64,000 nucleotides of DNA from positions 2,261,448 through 2,325,447 of the forward strand of contig NZ_CP101750.1 of NCBI RefSeq assembly GCF_026810505.1, read 5' to 3'. A program made the translations under genes and the position numbers. Of this stretch, positions 36,819 through 45,699 are shown one piece after another (positions within the stretch are counted from its first letter, which is position 1; every line of letters starts with the position of its first letter). The DNA comes from Streptomyces sp. Je 1-369 (lineage in GTDB: Bacteria; Actinomycetota; Actinomycetes; Streptomycetales; Streptomycetaceae). Below the pieces are notes generated by a model. It saw only the letters and a program-made list of their open reading frames with translations, was not told the origin of the DNA and did not search any database.

Positions 36819-39380
36819 GTGATCGGTCTCCGTAACGAAGCGCTGGATCTGCCCGTACGCGACGCGCTGCCCGCCCTCCGGTCCGCTCTGGAGGGGCCGG
36901 GCAGCGCTGTGCTGTGCGCCCCGCCGGGGACGGGCAAGACGACGCTGGTGCCGCTGGACCTGGCCGGGCTGCTCGATGCCTCGCGGGGGTCACGTCGTGT
37001 CGTCGTCGCCGAGCCGCGGCGGATCGCGGCGCGGGCGGCGGCCCGGCGGATGGCGTGGCTGCTCGGCGAGAAGGTGGGCGACAGCGTCGGCTACACGGTG
37101 CGCGGTGAGCGCGTGGTGGGCCCGCACGCGCGCGTGGAGGTCGTCACGACGGGTGTCCTGCTCCAGCGGCTCCAGCGGGACCAGGAGCTGGCCGGTGTGG
37201 ACGTGGTCGTCCTGGACGAGTGCCACGAGCGGCATCTGGACGCGGACACCGTGGCGGCGTTCCTGGTGGACGTGCGGGCGGCGCTGCGGCCCGAGCTGCG
37301 GCTGGTGGCGGCGTCCGCGACGACCGACGCGGAGGGCTGGGCGCGGCTCCTCGGGGACGCGCCCGTGGTGGAGGCACACGGGACCGCGCACCCCGTGGAG
37401 GTGGTGTGGGCGCCGCCGCCGCGCGCGGTGCGGCCGCCGCACGGGATGCGGGTGGACCCGGCGCTGCTGTCCCACGTGGCGTCGGTGGTGCGGCGCGCGC
37501 TGGCCGAGCGGGAGGGGGACGTCCTCTGCTTCCTTCCGGGGGTCGGCGAGATCGCGCGGGTCGCCGGGCAGCTGACGGGCCTCGGCGACGTGGAGGTACT
37601 GCGGGTGCACGGGCGGGCGCCCGCGGCGGTGCAGGACGCGGTGCTCGCCGGGTCGGCGGGCCGGCGGGTGGTGCTCGCGACGTCGGTGGCCGAGTCGTCG
37701 CTGACGGTGCCCGGGGTGCGGGTCGTGGTGGACGCGGGGCTCGCGCGCGAGCCGCGGGTGGACCACGCGCGCGGGCTGAGCGCGCTGGCGACGGTGCGGG
37801 CTTCGCAGGCGGCGGGGCGGCAGCGGGCGGGGCGTGCCGGGCGTGAGGCGCCGGGGGCCGTGTACCGGTGCTGGGCCGAGGCGGAGGACGGGCGTCTGCC
37901 GCGTTTTCCCGCGCCGGAGATCAAGGTGGCCGACCTCGCGGCGTTCGCGCTGCAGGCGGCCTGCTGGGGCGATCCGGACGCCTCCGGGCTCGCGCTCCTC
38001 GATGCTCCGCCGGGCGGCGCGATGGCGGCGGCCCGTGAGGTCCTCGTGGCGGTCGGCGCGGTGGACGCGGGCACGGGCCGGGCGACGGAGCGGGGGACGC
38101 GGATGTCGCGGGTGGGGCTGCACCCGCGCCTTGCGCGGGCCCTGCTGGACGCGGCGCCTCGGGTCGGTGCCCGCCGTGCGGCGGAGGCGGTGGCGCTGCT
38201 GAGTGAGGAGCCGCCGCGCGAGTACGGCGACGACCTGGCGGGCGCGTGGCGGGCGGCGCGCGGCGGCAGGGACGCGTACGGGGCGCGGTGGCGGACCGAG
38301 GCGAGACGCCTGGCGTCGGCGGCGCCCGCCGGGGCGGCCGAGGAGGACGGGAGCGACGAGTACGTGGCCGGTCTGGTGGCGGCCCTCGCGTTTCCGGAGC
38401 GGGTGGCACGGAGCGTGGGCGGCGGAACGTATCTGATGGCGGGCGGGACCCGGGCCGAGGTCCGGCAGGGGTCCGCGTTGTCCGGGGCGCGGTGGCTCGC
38501 GGTGGCCGTGGCCGACCGTCCGGTGGGCGCGGGCCACGCGCGCGTGCTCCTGGCCGGGCACGTCGACGAGGACGCCGCGCGTGCCGCGGCGGCTCCGCTG
38601 TACTCCGAGAGCGACGAGGTGGCGTGGAGCGGCGGCGACGTCGTGGCGCGGCACGTGGAGCGGCTCGGCGCGGTCGAGCTCGCGGTGCGCCCCTTGAAGA
38701 AGCCCGCTCCCCGGCTCGTGCGGGAGGGACTGCTCGCCGGGCTGCGGGAGGAGGGCACCCGGCTCCTGAACTGGTCCCGGAGCGCCCGGGAGCTGCGGGA
38801 GCGGCTCGCGTTCCTGCACCGGCACCTCGGGGCGCCCTGGCCCGACGTATCGGAGAACGCGCTCCACGCGCGCGTGGACGAGTGGCTCGAGCCCGAACTG
38901 TCCAGGGCCCGGCGCCGGGCCGACCTGGCGAGGATCGACGCCGGGCAGGCGCTGGCGCGGCTGCTGCCGTGGGCGACGGGCGAGGCGACGCGCCTCGACG
39001 AGCTCGCCCCGGAACGCCTGGAGGTGCCGAGCGGGTCCAGGATCCGGATCGACTACTCCGACCCCGGACAGCCGGTGCTCGCCGTCAAGCTGCAGGAGAT
39101 GTTCGGCCTCGCCGAGACCCCGCGCATCGCCGACGGCGCCGTCCCCGTCGTCGTCCACCTCCTGTCCCCCGCGGGGCGCCCCGCGGCCGTCACCGCCGAC
39201 CTGGCCTCCTTCTGGCGGTCCGGCTACCGCGCGGTCCGCGCCGACCTGCGCGGCCGCTACCCGAAGCACCCGTGGCCGGAGGACCCGGCGACGGCGGAGC
39301 CGACCCGCTACACCAAGGCCAGGCAGGCCGCGCGGGGTTCCGAGGGCCAGGGCCCCGGCGACCGGTCCCCTAGGCGTTGA
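36819..39380 (+). CDS. hrpB: ATP-dependent helicase HrpB
   Basis: An 853-residue DEAH/RHA-type helicase. Motif I is CAPPGTGKTTLVPLDL, Ia VVAEPRRIAARAAARRMAWL, motif II DECHERHLDADT, motif III AASATTDAEGWARLLG and motif VI QAAGRQRAGRAGREAPG. The HrpB C-terminal region ends with FWRSGYRAVRADLRGRYPKH. HrpB is an RNA/DNA helicase whose exact role remains unclear in bacteria. GTG 36819 fits the usual N-terminus and sits 5 bases after the methyltransferase stop; GTG 36798 would overlap that gene. It converges on the DUF3068 gene, overlapping its end by 11 bases. Confidence 0.93.
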   Translation: MIGLRNEALDLPVRDALPALRSALEGPGSAVLCAPPGTGKTTLVPLDLAGLLDASRGSRRVVVAEPRRIAARAAARRMAWLLGEKVGDSVGYTVRGERVVGPHARVEVVTTGVLLQRLQRDQELAGVDVVVLDECHERHLDADTVAAFLVDVRAALRPELRLVAASATTDAEGWARLLGDAPVVEAHGTAHPVEVVWAPPPRAVRPPHGMRVDPALLSHVASVVRRALAEREGDVLCFLPGVGEIARVAGQLTGLGDVEVLRVHGRAPAAVQDAVLAGSAGRRVVLATSVAESSLTVPGVRVVVDAGLAREPRVDHARGLSALATVRASQAAGRQRAGRAGREAPGAVYRCWAEAEDGRLPRFPAPEIKVADLAAFALQAACWGDPDASGLALLDAPPGGAMAAAREVLVAVGAVDAGTGRATERGTRMSRVGLHPRLARALLDAAPRVGARRAAEAVALLSEEPPREYGDDLAGAWRAARGGRDAYGARWRTEARRLASAAPAGAAEEDGSDEYVAGLVAALAFPERVARSVGGGTYLMAGGTRAEVRQGSALSGARWLAVAVADRPVGAGHARVLLAGHVDEDAARAAAAPLYSESDEVAWSGGDVVARHVERLGAVELAVRPLKKPAPRLVREGLLAGLREEGTRLLNWSRSARELRERLAFLHRHLGAPWPDVSENALHARVDEWLEPELSRARRRADLARIDAGQALARLLPWATGEATRLDELAPERLEVPSGSRIRIDYSDPGQPVLAVKLQEMFGLAETPRIADGAVPVVVHLLSPAGRPAAVTADLASFWRSGYRAVRADLRGRYPKHPWPEDPATAEPTRYTKARQAARGSEGQGPGDRSPRR

Positions 39381-40368
39381 CGGGCTCCGGTTCGGGGTCG
39401 GTCTCCGCCGTGGGGGTCGGATCGCCCGGCCTGCGGCCGCGGGCCTCCAGCCAGAGGGAGAGGGCCAGCAGGAGGATGCCGAGGGTGAGGAAGCCCCAGG
39501 GGAGGTACGAGGTCAGCAGGAGGACCAGGACGCGCTGGGACTTGACCAGGTCGACGGTGTCCTTGATGTAGTCCTCGCGCATCTTCACGTGTCCGGAGAA
39601 GACGGTGACCTTGTCGCGGTCGCCGAGGAGGGTGCCGCCGCGGAGTTCGTTGTTCTGGATCTCCTCTCCGTAGACGGGCGCTCCGGTGGTGGGTTCGACC
39701 CAGAACTTGCGGACGGTGGTGTACCAGCGGGTGGTGCCCGTCTTGGCGAGGGACTCCGGAGTGATGCCTTTGACGGGCATCGTCTTGGGGAAGGGCACTT
39801 TGGTCCAGGGGATGGTCTGCTCGAAGTAGTAGACCTCCAGGCCGCGGAAGTTCTGGGTGCCCTTGTAGTGGATGGGGCGGGTGATGCGGGCCTGTGCGTC
39901 GAAGTACTCGTAGTCCCGCTTCTCGGTGAGGAAGGGCCACTTGAACTCGATGCCCTCGCGTTTGACGGGGTCCCCGTCGACCGCTTCTCCCGTGGCGTGG
40001 ACGGGTTCCTGGCTGTGCGCGTCGAAGATGTAGCGCTCGGGGATCTTGGAGACCATCTTGCCGTCGGCGTCCTGGACGTAGGAGAGGGCGTCCCAGACCA
40101 CGACGTCGCGGTCCGCCGTCCTCTCGATCCTCTCGGAGGCCTCGACGTTGCCCTTGAGGGTCTGCACGATGGTGACCTTGTCGATCTTCTCGGCCTTCAT
40201 GGAGCCGTAGTCGATGAGGGTCGGGTCGTCCGCCTCCAGGACCGCCTCCTGGTACTGGCTCGGCGGGATCTTCGCGAGCCGCGGGAAGGCGTACCAGCGC
40301 ATGAGCGGGGACATGGCCGTGCAGAACACGGCGAAGGCGAGCAGGACGAGGCTGGCCTTGCGGCGCAT
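39370..40368 (-). CDS. DUF3068 membrane protein (PorA-family annotation)
   Basis: A 332-residue protein with an N-terminal membrane segment (SLVLLAFAVFCTAMSPLM), a large extracytoplasmic domain and a C-terminal segment (LLLTSYLPWGFLTLGILLLA), followed by a short cytoplasmic tail rich in Pro, Thr and Glu. The domain shows the DUF3068 pattern: VTIVQTLKGNVEASERIERT, RDVVVWDALSYV, PERYIFDAHSQEPVHATGEA and QTIPWTKVP. Similar proteins are labelled porin PorA family in databases, but the two-anchor layout does not look like a pore. GGGAGG lies 9 bases before ATG 40368. The role is unknown; lipid or envelope work is plausible. Confidence 0.85.
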   Translation of the reverse strand: MRRKASLVLLAFAVFCTAMSPLMRWYAFPRLAKIPPSQYQEAVLEADDPTLIDYGSMKAEKIDKVTIVQTLKGNVEASERIERTADRDVVVWDALSYVQDADGKMVSKIPERYIFDAHSQEPVHATGEAVDGDPVKREGIEFKWPFLTEKRDYEYFDAQARITRPIHYKGTQNFRGLEVYYFEQTIPWTKVPFPKTMPVKGITPESLAKTGTTRWYTTVRKFWVEPTTGAPVYGEEIQNNELRGGTLLGDRDKVTVFSGHVKMREDYIKDTVDLVKSQRVLVLLLTSYLPWGFLTLGILLLALSLWLEARGRRPGDPTPTAETDPEPEPVNA

Positions 40369-40388
40369 CGCGGCGGCCCTCCCTACGT

Positions 40389-40523
40389 CTATGGGTGCTT
40401 GGGGACAGTGGTGAGGAGCGGCTCGGGGGACGTCTCGCCCGGTGGGGCGCCGATCGCCGTGATGGTCAGGACCAGGGCGAGCGCGACGGCGAGGCCTGCG
40501 GCGGCGGCGATGAGGGCGCGCAT
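40389..40523 (-). CDS. SPW_0924-like membrane miniprotein (44 aa)
   Basis: A very short gene: a single membrane segment (MRALIAAAAGLAVALALVLT) followed by ITAIGAPPGETSPEPLLTTV and a final PKHP. I recall this as the SPW_0924 family, small proteins conserved in Streptomyces. The start is ATG 40523 with GGGGAGG 6 bases upstream; ATG 40538 would overlap that site. Its stop is 20 bases upstream of the DUF3068 start on the same strand, so the two probably form a unit. Function unknown. Confidence 0.75.
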   Translation of the reverse strand: MRALIAAAAGLAVALALVLTITAIGAPPGETSPEPLLTTVPKHP

Positions 40524-40620
40524 GCGGGGCCTCCCCATTTCGGCGTACGGCCGGAACTGATTGGTCGTCAGGTCGGGCACCGTAGCAACGGCAGAGCGAG
40601 ATGAGAACACGTTGCACAAC

Positions 40621-40663
40621 ACAGGACCGCCCCTCCACCGGGTGGGCGGAGGGGCGGTCCTGT
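40621..40663 (-). terminator. 16-bp stem terminator behind the transglycosylase
   Basis: ACAGGACCGCCCCTCC (40621-40636) and its exact complement (40648-40663) form a long perfect stem with an 11-base loop, 46 bases past the stop of the transglycosylase gene. No long T-run follows. It separates that gene from the miniprotein/DUF3068 unit. Confidence 0.85.
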
Positions 40664-40708
40664 GGAGTCGCGGGGCCGACCCGGGCGGGTCTGGGCGGGC
40701 CCGCCCGG

Positions 40709-42466
40709 TCAGACGCCGGGAGAAGCGCTCGTGGAGGCGCTCGGAGACGTGCTCGGCGTGGCACTGGCGGAGTCCGACGGCGACGGCGTCGTGTCGGGCT
40801 CCGGCGCGGTCACCTTCAGCTCGACGGTCAGCGTCGCGCCGCCCTCCGTGACGATGCGCAGCAGGTACGTGCCCGCCGCGCCGTCCGCGTACATCTTCGG
40901 GAGCTTCAGCACGCCGTTCGCACCGGTCTTCAGACCCGTCAGAGTGCGGACCGGCTTGCCGTCCGCGCCCTTGAAGTACGGACCCTTGTCGTTGGCGGAC
41001 GCGTCCGTCGCCGACTTGATCATCGTGGCGGTCGCCGCGACGCCGTCCGCGACCTTGCCCTTGTGCGTCGCCCTGACCTCGACCTGCTCGGCGAACTCCT
41101 TGCCGGGCTCGCAGACCAGCGGCTTGGCGCTGGTCCTGGCGAGCGCGTCGGCGACGCGTGCCACGGTCTGCGCCTCGAAGTCGATACGGGACGCCGCGTG
41201 GCCCAGAACCCGGGCCTGCACGACGAACTCGCCGGCCTTCTGCCCTGCTTCGAGCACTGGCGCGGTGGCCTTGCCCCGGGAGTTCGTGGTGACGGTGACA
41301 CCCCGCACGCCGCCTTCGAAGCGGGCGTCCGTGTCGCCGGACACGGTGAACCGCACCTTCACCTTGGGCACGAATACGCCCGACTCGGTCAGGGCGCGCA
41401 CCGCGACACGCTCGCTGAAGGCGTTGCCCGTCTTCGCGACGAGGTCGCCCGTCCCCGCGTTCGCCAGCGCGTCGACGTCCGCGGGCGCGGGCGGCTTCTG
41501 CGAACCGCCGTCGCCCGGCGGCTTCGGCTTGGAGCTGCCGCCGCCGTTGTTCCCGGGCTTGTCGTCGTTGCCGGGGTTCGGCTTGGGCTTGGGCTTGGAC
41601 GACGGCGAGTGCGACGGCGTCGGGTCCGGACGCAGGCCCGGGTAGCGGGTGTCGCTGCGGTCGTCCGGCAGGACACCCTTGCCGTCGGGAACCTCGTGGG
41701 TGCCCTTGCGGTAGTACTCCAGCCACGACAGGACCGTGTTCAGGTACTCCGTCGACCGGTTGTAGCTCAGGATCGCCTTGTGCAGGTCGGCCTCGACGGA
41801 CAGGTCACGGCCGCCCGCGCACAGGTAACGGCCCGCGGCGAGCGCCGCGTCGTAGATGTTGTTGGGGTCCTTCTCGCCGTCGCCGTTGCCGTCCTGGCCC
41901 CAGGACGCCCACGTCGACGGAATGAACTGCATCGGGCCTACGGCACGGTCGTGCGTGCTGTCCCCGTCGTACGCGCCCTTGTCGGTGTCGGTGATCTTCG
42001 CGAAGCCGTCGCCGTTCAGGACCGGGCCGAGGATCGGCTTGAGCGTCGTACCGTTCGCGTCGACACGGCCGCCGCGGGCCTGGCCGGACTCCACCTTGCC
42101 GATGGCGGCGAGGAGTTGCCAGGGCAGGTTGCAGCCGGGCTTGTCCTTGCTGAGGGACGCCTCGGCCTTCTTGTACGCGTCGAGGACCGTGGCCGGCACG
42201 CCCGCCTCATCCTCTTTGTCGCCGCCGTTCGGGGCGGTCGGCGGGACGGGACTCTGCAGGGGCGGCAGATCGGTGAAGTACGGGGAGTCGCCGGTCGCGG
42301 AGTCACCGGACGGCGGCGGGGTGTCCGCCGCGCCTGCCGCCGGACCCTCGCGCCCCACGTCCGTCACGCCCGGGGCCTGCGACGCGGCGAGGGCCGCCAC
42401 CGCCGCCGCGGCCACCGCAGCGGTCACCGTTCCTCTGCGCAGCCGCCTGCCGATTACCGGCGCCAT
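40709..42466 (-). CDS. Secreted lytic transglycosylase (SLT_2/MltB-type) with C-terminal Ig-like region
   Basis: A 585-residue exported protein. A signal segment (GTVTAAVAAAAVAALAASQA) is followed by a Pro-rich spacer and a catalytic domain at about residues 95-250: LPWQLLAAIGKVESGQARGG with the catalytic Glu, DRAVGPMQFIPSTWASWGQD, GNGDGEKDPNNIYDAALAAG. A low-complexity linker (PTPSHSPSSKPKPKPNPGND) leads to two beta-rich modules, FSERVAVRALTESGVFVPKV and FAEQVEVRATHKGKVADGVA, and a Thr/Ser/Pro tail. It cleaves peptidoglycan outside the cell. The start is ATG 42466. The upstream leader contains consecutive hairpins. Confidence 0.9.
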   Translation of the reverse strand: MAPVIGRRLRRGTVTAAVAAAAVAALAASQAPGVTDVGREGPAAGAADTPPPSGDSATGDSPYFTDLPPLQSPVPPTAPNGGDKEDEAGVPATVLDAYKKAEASLSKDKPGCNLPWQLLAAIGKVESGQARGGRVDANGTTLKPILGPVLNGDGFAKITDTDKGAYDGDSTHDRAVGPMQFIPSTWASWGQDGNGDGEKDPNNIYDAALAAGRYLCAGGRDLSVEADLHKAILSYNRSTEYLNTVLSWLEYYRKGTHEVPDGKGVLPDDRSDTRYPGLRPDPTPSHSPSSKPKPKPNPGNDDKPGNNGGGSSKPKPPGDGGSQKPPAPADVDALANAGTGDLVAKTGNAFSERVAVRALTESGVFVPKVKVRFTVSGDTDARFEGGVRGVTVTTNSRGKATAPVLEAGQKAGEFVVQARVLGHAASRIDFEAQTVARVADALARTSAKPLVCEPGKEFAEQVEVRATHKGKVADGVAATATMIKSATDASANDKGPYFKGADGKPVRTLTGLKTGANGVLKLPKMYADGAAGTYLLRIVTEGGATLTVELKVTAPEPDTTPSPSDSASATPSTSPSASTSASPGV

Positions 42467-42821
42467 GCCGAGCCACCCCTCCCCATTGACGACTGTTGCG
42501 CGTCGCCCCACCCCCGGTGCACGCTGGTTGACAGCCGCGCAGCAGTCCTGCGCGTTCACGCCTGCCTTCGCACGCGCGTGCTCTCAGTGGATCGACTCAG
42601 CCGACACTACGACAACTTGACGCGCCCAGGCACCCGTTCGTGCCCGGTTTTTACCGGTTGGCGGGTCCGCCGCGACAGGTCTGTTACGCGACTGCGGCAC
42701 GTGCCGGGACTCCCGGGTGGTCCGCCTAGGGGCGCGGGGAACCGCACCCGGACACGGACCCGCCGCGGCAACCCCCCGAACCCCCGCCCGGGAGGGCAGC
42801 CCGCTCCCCCACCCGGGAGGG
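42467..42821. other. Gap between the transglycosylase and polA
   Basis: This 355-base stretch has no gene. It holds the leader of the transglycosylase (hairpins at 42629-42657), a copy of a dispersed repeat (42722-42740) and two direct copies of cccgggagggc near 42788 and 42819 behind polA. I see no classical polA terminator. Confidence 0.6.
42629..42657 (-). promoter_or_regulatory. Two overlapping hairpins upstream of the transglycosylase
   Basis: GGCAC (42629-42633) pairs with GTGCC (42640-42644), and CCGGT (42644-42648) pairs with ACCGG (42653-42657) around TTTT. Streptomyces cell-wall hydrolase genes can be controlled by leader riboswitches, but I could not match the c-di-AMP (ydaO) consensus. 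Confidence 0.35.
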
Positions 42822-45575
42822 CTAGTGCGCCGCGGACTCCCAGTCGGGGCCGACCCCCACCGAAACATCCAGCGGCGCCCGCAGGGACACCGCCCCCGCC
42901 ATCTCCCTGCGCACCAGCTCCTCCACCTTCGCCCGCTCGCCCGGCGCGATCTCGAGGACGATTTCGTCGTGGACCTGAAGCAGCATCCGGGAGTCGAGCT
43001 TCGCCTCCGTGAGCGCCCTGTGGACGTTCAGCATGGCGATCTTGACGATGTCCGCCGCCGTGCCCTGGATCGGCGCGTTCAGAGCCATCCGCTCCGCCAT
43101 CTCACGGCGCTGACGGTTGTCACTGTTGAGGTCGGGCAGGTAACGCCGACGGCCGAGCATCGTCTCCGTGTAACCCGTCGCGCGGGCCTCGTCGACCGCG
43201 CGGCGGAGATAGTCACGTACCCCACCGAACCGCTCGAAGTACGTGTCCATCAGCGCCCGCGCCTCACCCGCATCGATGTTCAGCTGCTGCGAGAGCCCGA
43301 ACGCGGACAGCCCGTACGCCAGCCCGTACGACATCGCCTTGATCTTGCGCCGCATCTCCGCGTCGACGGCCGAGCCGTCCACGCCGAACACCTGGGAGGC
43401 GACCGTCGTGTGCAGGTCCTCGCCGGAGGAGAACGCCTCCAGGAGGCCCTCGTCCTCGGAGAGGTGCGCCATCACGCGCAGTTCGATCTGGCTGTAGTCC
43501 GCGGTCATGAGGGACTCGAAGCCCTCACCGACCACGAAGCCGCGGCGGATCGCCCGCCCCTCGTCCGTGCGGACCGGGATGTTCTGCAGGTTCGGGTCCG
43601 TGGAGGAGAGCCGGCCCGTCGCCGCCACCGTCTGGTTGAACGTGGTGTGGATACGGCCGTCCGCGGCCGTCGTCTTGATCAGACCCTCGACCGTGACCCG
43701 CAGCTTCGCCTGCTCGCGGTGGCGCAGCATGATGACCGGCAGTTCGTTCTCGGTCTGCGCCGCGAGCCACGCCAACGCGTCCGCGTCCGTCGTGTACCCG
43801 GTCTTCGTCTTCTTCGTCTTGGGGAGGTTCAGCTCGCCGAAGAGAACCTCCTGGAGCTGCTTGGGCGAGCCCAGGTTGAACTCGTGGCCCGCCGCCGCGT
43901 GCGCCTCCTTCACGGCCTGCTGCACCGCGCCCGCGAACTGCTGCTCCATGGCCCGCAGATGCTCGCGGTCCGCCGCGATGCCGTGCCGCTCCAGGCGGGC
44001 CAGGAGCGCGGACGTCGGCAGCTCGATGTCGGCGAGGAGGTCGCTCGCACCGACCTCCGTCAGCTTCTCGCCGAAGGCGGTACCGAGGTCGAGGACCGTG
44101 CGGGCCTGCGACATCAGGAAGTCGGCCTCGGCCCGGTCGTCCTCCTCCGTACCGAAGGCGAGCTGCCCGTCGGCCGCCGAGGCGGGCGCCAGCTCACGGC
44201 CCAGGTACTCCAAGGACAGCGCGTCCAGAGCGAAGGAACGACGGCCGGGCTTCACCAGATACGCGGCGAGAGCCGTGTCCATGGTGACGCCCGCCACCGC
44301 CCACCCGTGCTCGGGGAAGACCCGCATGACGCCCTTGGCGTTGTGCAGGACCTTCGGCTTCGTCGGGTCGGCGATCCACGCGGCGAACGCGTTCTCGTCG
44401 GCCTCGTCCAGCGTCGCCGGATCGAACCAGGCGGCAGCGCCACCGGCCGCGGCGAGCGCGACCTCGGTAACCGTGCCCGTACCCAGCTGCCAGGTGTCCA
44501 CCGTGGCGACGCCCAGGACCGCCTTGCCGTGCTCCGCCAGCCACGGCGCGAGCTCACCCGCGCCCAGCACCGACCCGTCCAGCTCCACACCCGGCTCGGC
44601 CGGAGCCTGCTCGGCCTCCTCCGCACCCGGGTCGACGGCCAGCAGCCGCTCCCGCAGCGACGGGTTGCGGATCTCCAGGGTGTCCAGGACCATCGCAAGC
44701 GCCGTACGGTCGTACGGCGCGCGCTCCAAGTCGGTTACCGTCTTGGGAAGTTCGACGTCACGCACCATCTCGGTCAGGACCCGGTTGAGCTTGACCGACT
44801 CCAGGTGGTCGCGGAAATTCTGCCCCGCCTTGCCCTTGACCTCCTCGGCACGCTCCACGAGGTCGGCGAACGAACCGAACTGGTTGATCCACTTCGCGGC
44901 GGTCTTCTCACCGACACCGGGAATACCGGGCAGATTGTCCGACGGGTCGCCGCGCAGCGCCGCGAAGTCGGGGTACTGACTCGGCGACAGCCCGTACTTC
45001 TCCTGGACCTTCTCCGGCGTGAAACGCGTCAGCTCCGAGACGCCCTTCGTCGGATACAGCACCGTCACATGGTCGGTGATCAGCTGGAACGAGTCACGGT
45101 CACCCGTGACGATCAGCACGTCAAAGCCCGCCGCCTCCGCCTGCGTGGCCAGCGTGGCGATGATGTCGTCCGCCTCGAAACCGTCGACCGCGAAACGCAC
45201 CGCGTGCATCGCGTCGAGCATCTCGCCGATCAGCTCGACCTGACCCTTGAACTCGTCGGGCGTCTTGGAACGGTTCGCCTTGTACTCCGGGAACTCCGTG
45301 GACCGCCACGTCTTGCGCGACACGTCGAACGCCACCGCGAAGTGCGTGGGCGACTCGTCGCGCAGCGTGTTCGCCAGCATCGACGCGAAGCCGTAGATCG
45401 CGTTCGTCGGCTGGCCCGTCGCGGTCGTGAAATTCTCCGCGGGCAGCGCGAAGAACGCCCGGTACGCCAAGGAGTGCCCGTCCATGAGCATCAGACGCGG
45501 GCGCTGCTCACCACCGGCCGACCCGCCCTTCGTCGCCGCGGTCTCGGACTTCTTCTTCGCTGCTGTTTCTGCCAC
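42822..45575 (-). CDS. polA: DNA polymerase I
   Basis: A 917-residue polymerase. Residues 1-290 form the 5' nuclease (LMLMDGHSLAYRAFFALPAE, GFEADDIIATLATQAEA, VTGDRDSFQLITDHVTVLYP). Residues about 310-500 are a 3'-5' exonuclease-like domain whose DxE motif is missing (VLGVATVDTWQLG), so proofreading is probably lost, as in mycobacterial Pol I. The polymerase part has TADYSQIELRVMAHLSEDE (motif A), RRKIKAMSYGLAYGLSAFGL (motif B) and LLQVHDEIVLE (motif C). GTG 45575 is taken as the start since GGATCGGGGAC precedes it. It fills gaps in replication and repair. It is divergent from the oxidoreductase gene. Confidence 0.97.
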   Translation of the reverse strand: MAETAAKKKSETAATKGGSAGGEQRPRLMLMDGHSLAYRAFFALPAENFTTATGQPTNAIYGFASMLANTLRDESPTHFAVAFDVSRKTWRSTEFPEYKANRSKTPDEFKGQVELIGEMLDAMHAVRFAVDGFEADDIIATLATQAEAAGFDVLIVTGDRDSFQLITDHVTVLYPTKGVSELTRFTPEKVQEKYGLSPSQYPDFAALRGDPSDNLPGIPGVGEKTAAKWINQFGSFADLVERAEEVKGKAGQNFRDHLESVKLNRVLTEMVRDVELPKTVTDLERAPYDRTALAMVLDTLEIRNPSLRERLLAVDPGAEEAEQAPAEPGVELDGSVLGAGELAPWLAEHGKAVLGVATVDTWQLGTGTVTEVALAAAGGAAAWFDPATLDEADENAFAAWIADPTKPKVLHNAKGVMRVFPEHGWAVAGVTMDTALAAYLVKPGRRSFALDALSLEYLGRELAPASAADGQLAFGTEEDDRAEADFLMSQARTVLDLGTAFGEKLTEVGASDLLADIELPTSALLARLERHGIAADREHLRAMEQQFAGAVQQAVKEAHAAAGHEFNLGSPKQLQEVLFGELNLPKTKKTKTGYTTDADALAWLAAQTENELPVIMLRHREQAKLRVTVEGLIKTTAADGRIHTTFNQTVAATGRLSSTDPNLQNIPVRTDEGRAIRRGFVVGEGFESLMTADYSQIELRVMAHLSEDEGLLEAFSSGEDLHTTVASQVFGVDGSAVDAEMRRKIKAMSYGLAYGLSAFGLSQQLNIDAGEARALMDTYFERFGGVRDYLRRAVDEARATGYTETMLGRRRYLPDLNSDNRQRREMAERMALNAPIQGTAADIVKIAMLNVHRALTEAKLDSRMLLQVHDEIVLEIAPGERAKVEELVRREMAGAVSLRAPLDVSVGVGPDWESAAH

Positions 45576-45699
45576 GTCCCCGATCCTGCCACGCCCCACT
45601 GACACTCCGGCTCCACCCGGCCCCGGCCCCCGGCAATGTCACCGGCGCGTGGGAGGATCGGAGACGTACCTCACGTACGTGCTCGAAGGGGAGCCGACC

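Noticed and set aside
42717..45602. A 961-codon open frame antisense to polA
   Set aside because: High GC removes stop codons from the opposite frame. polA is unambiguous on the other strand and the antisense product is Arg/Val-rich without any domain.
45576..45699. Frame running from 45427 into the oxidoreductase gene
   Set aside because: The portion before ATG 45700 overlaps polA and is not protein-like; the ATG has GGGGAG upstream.
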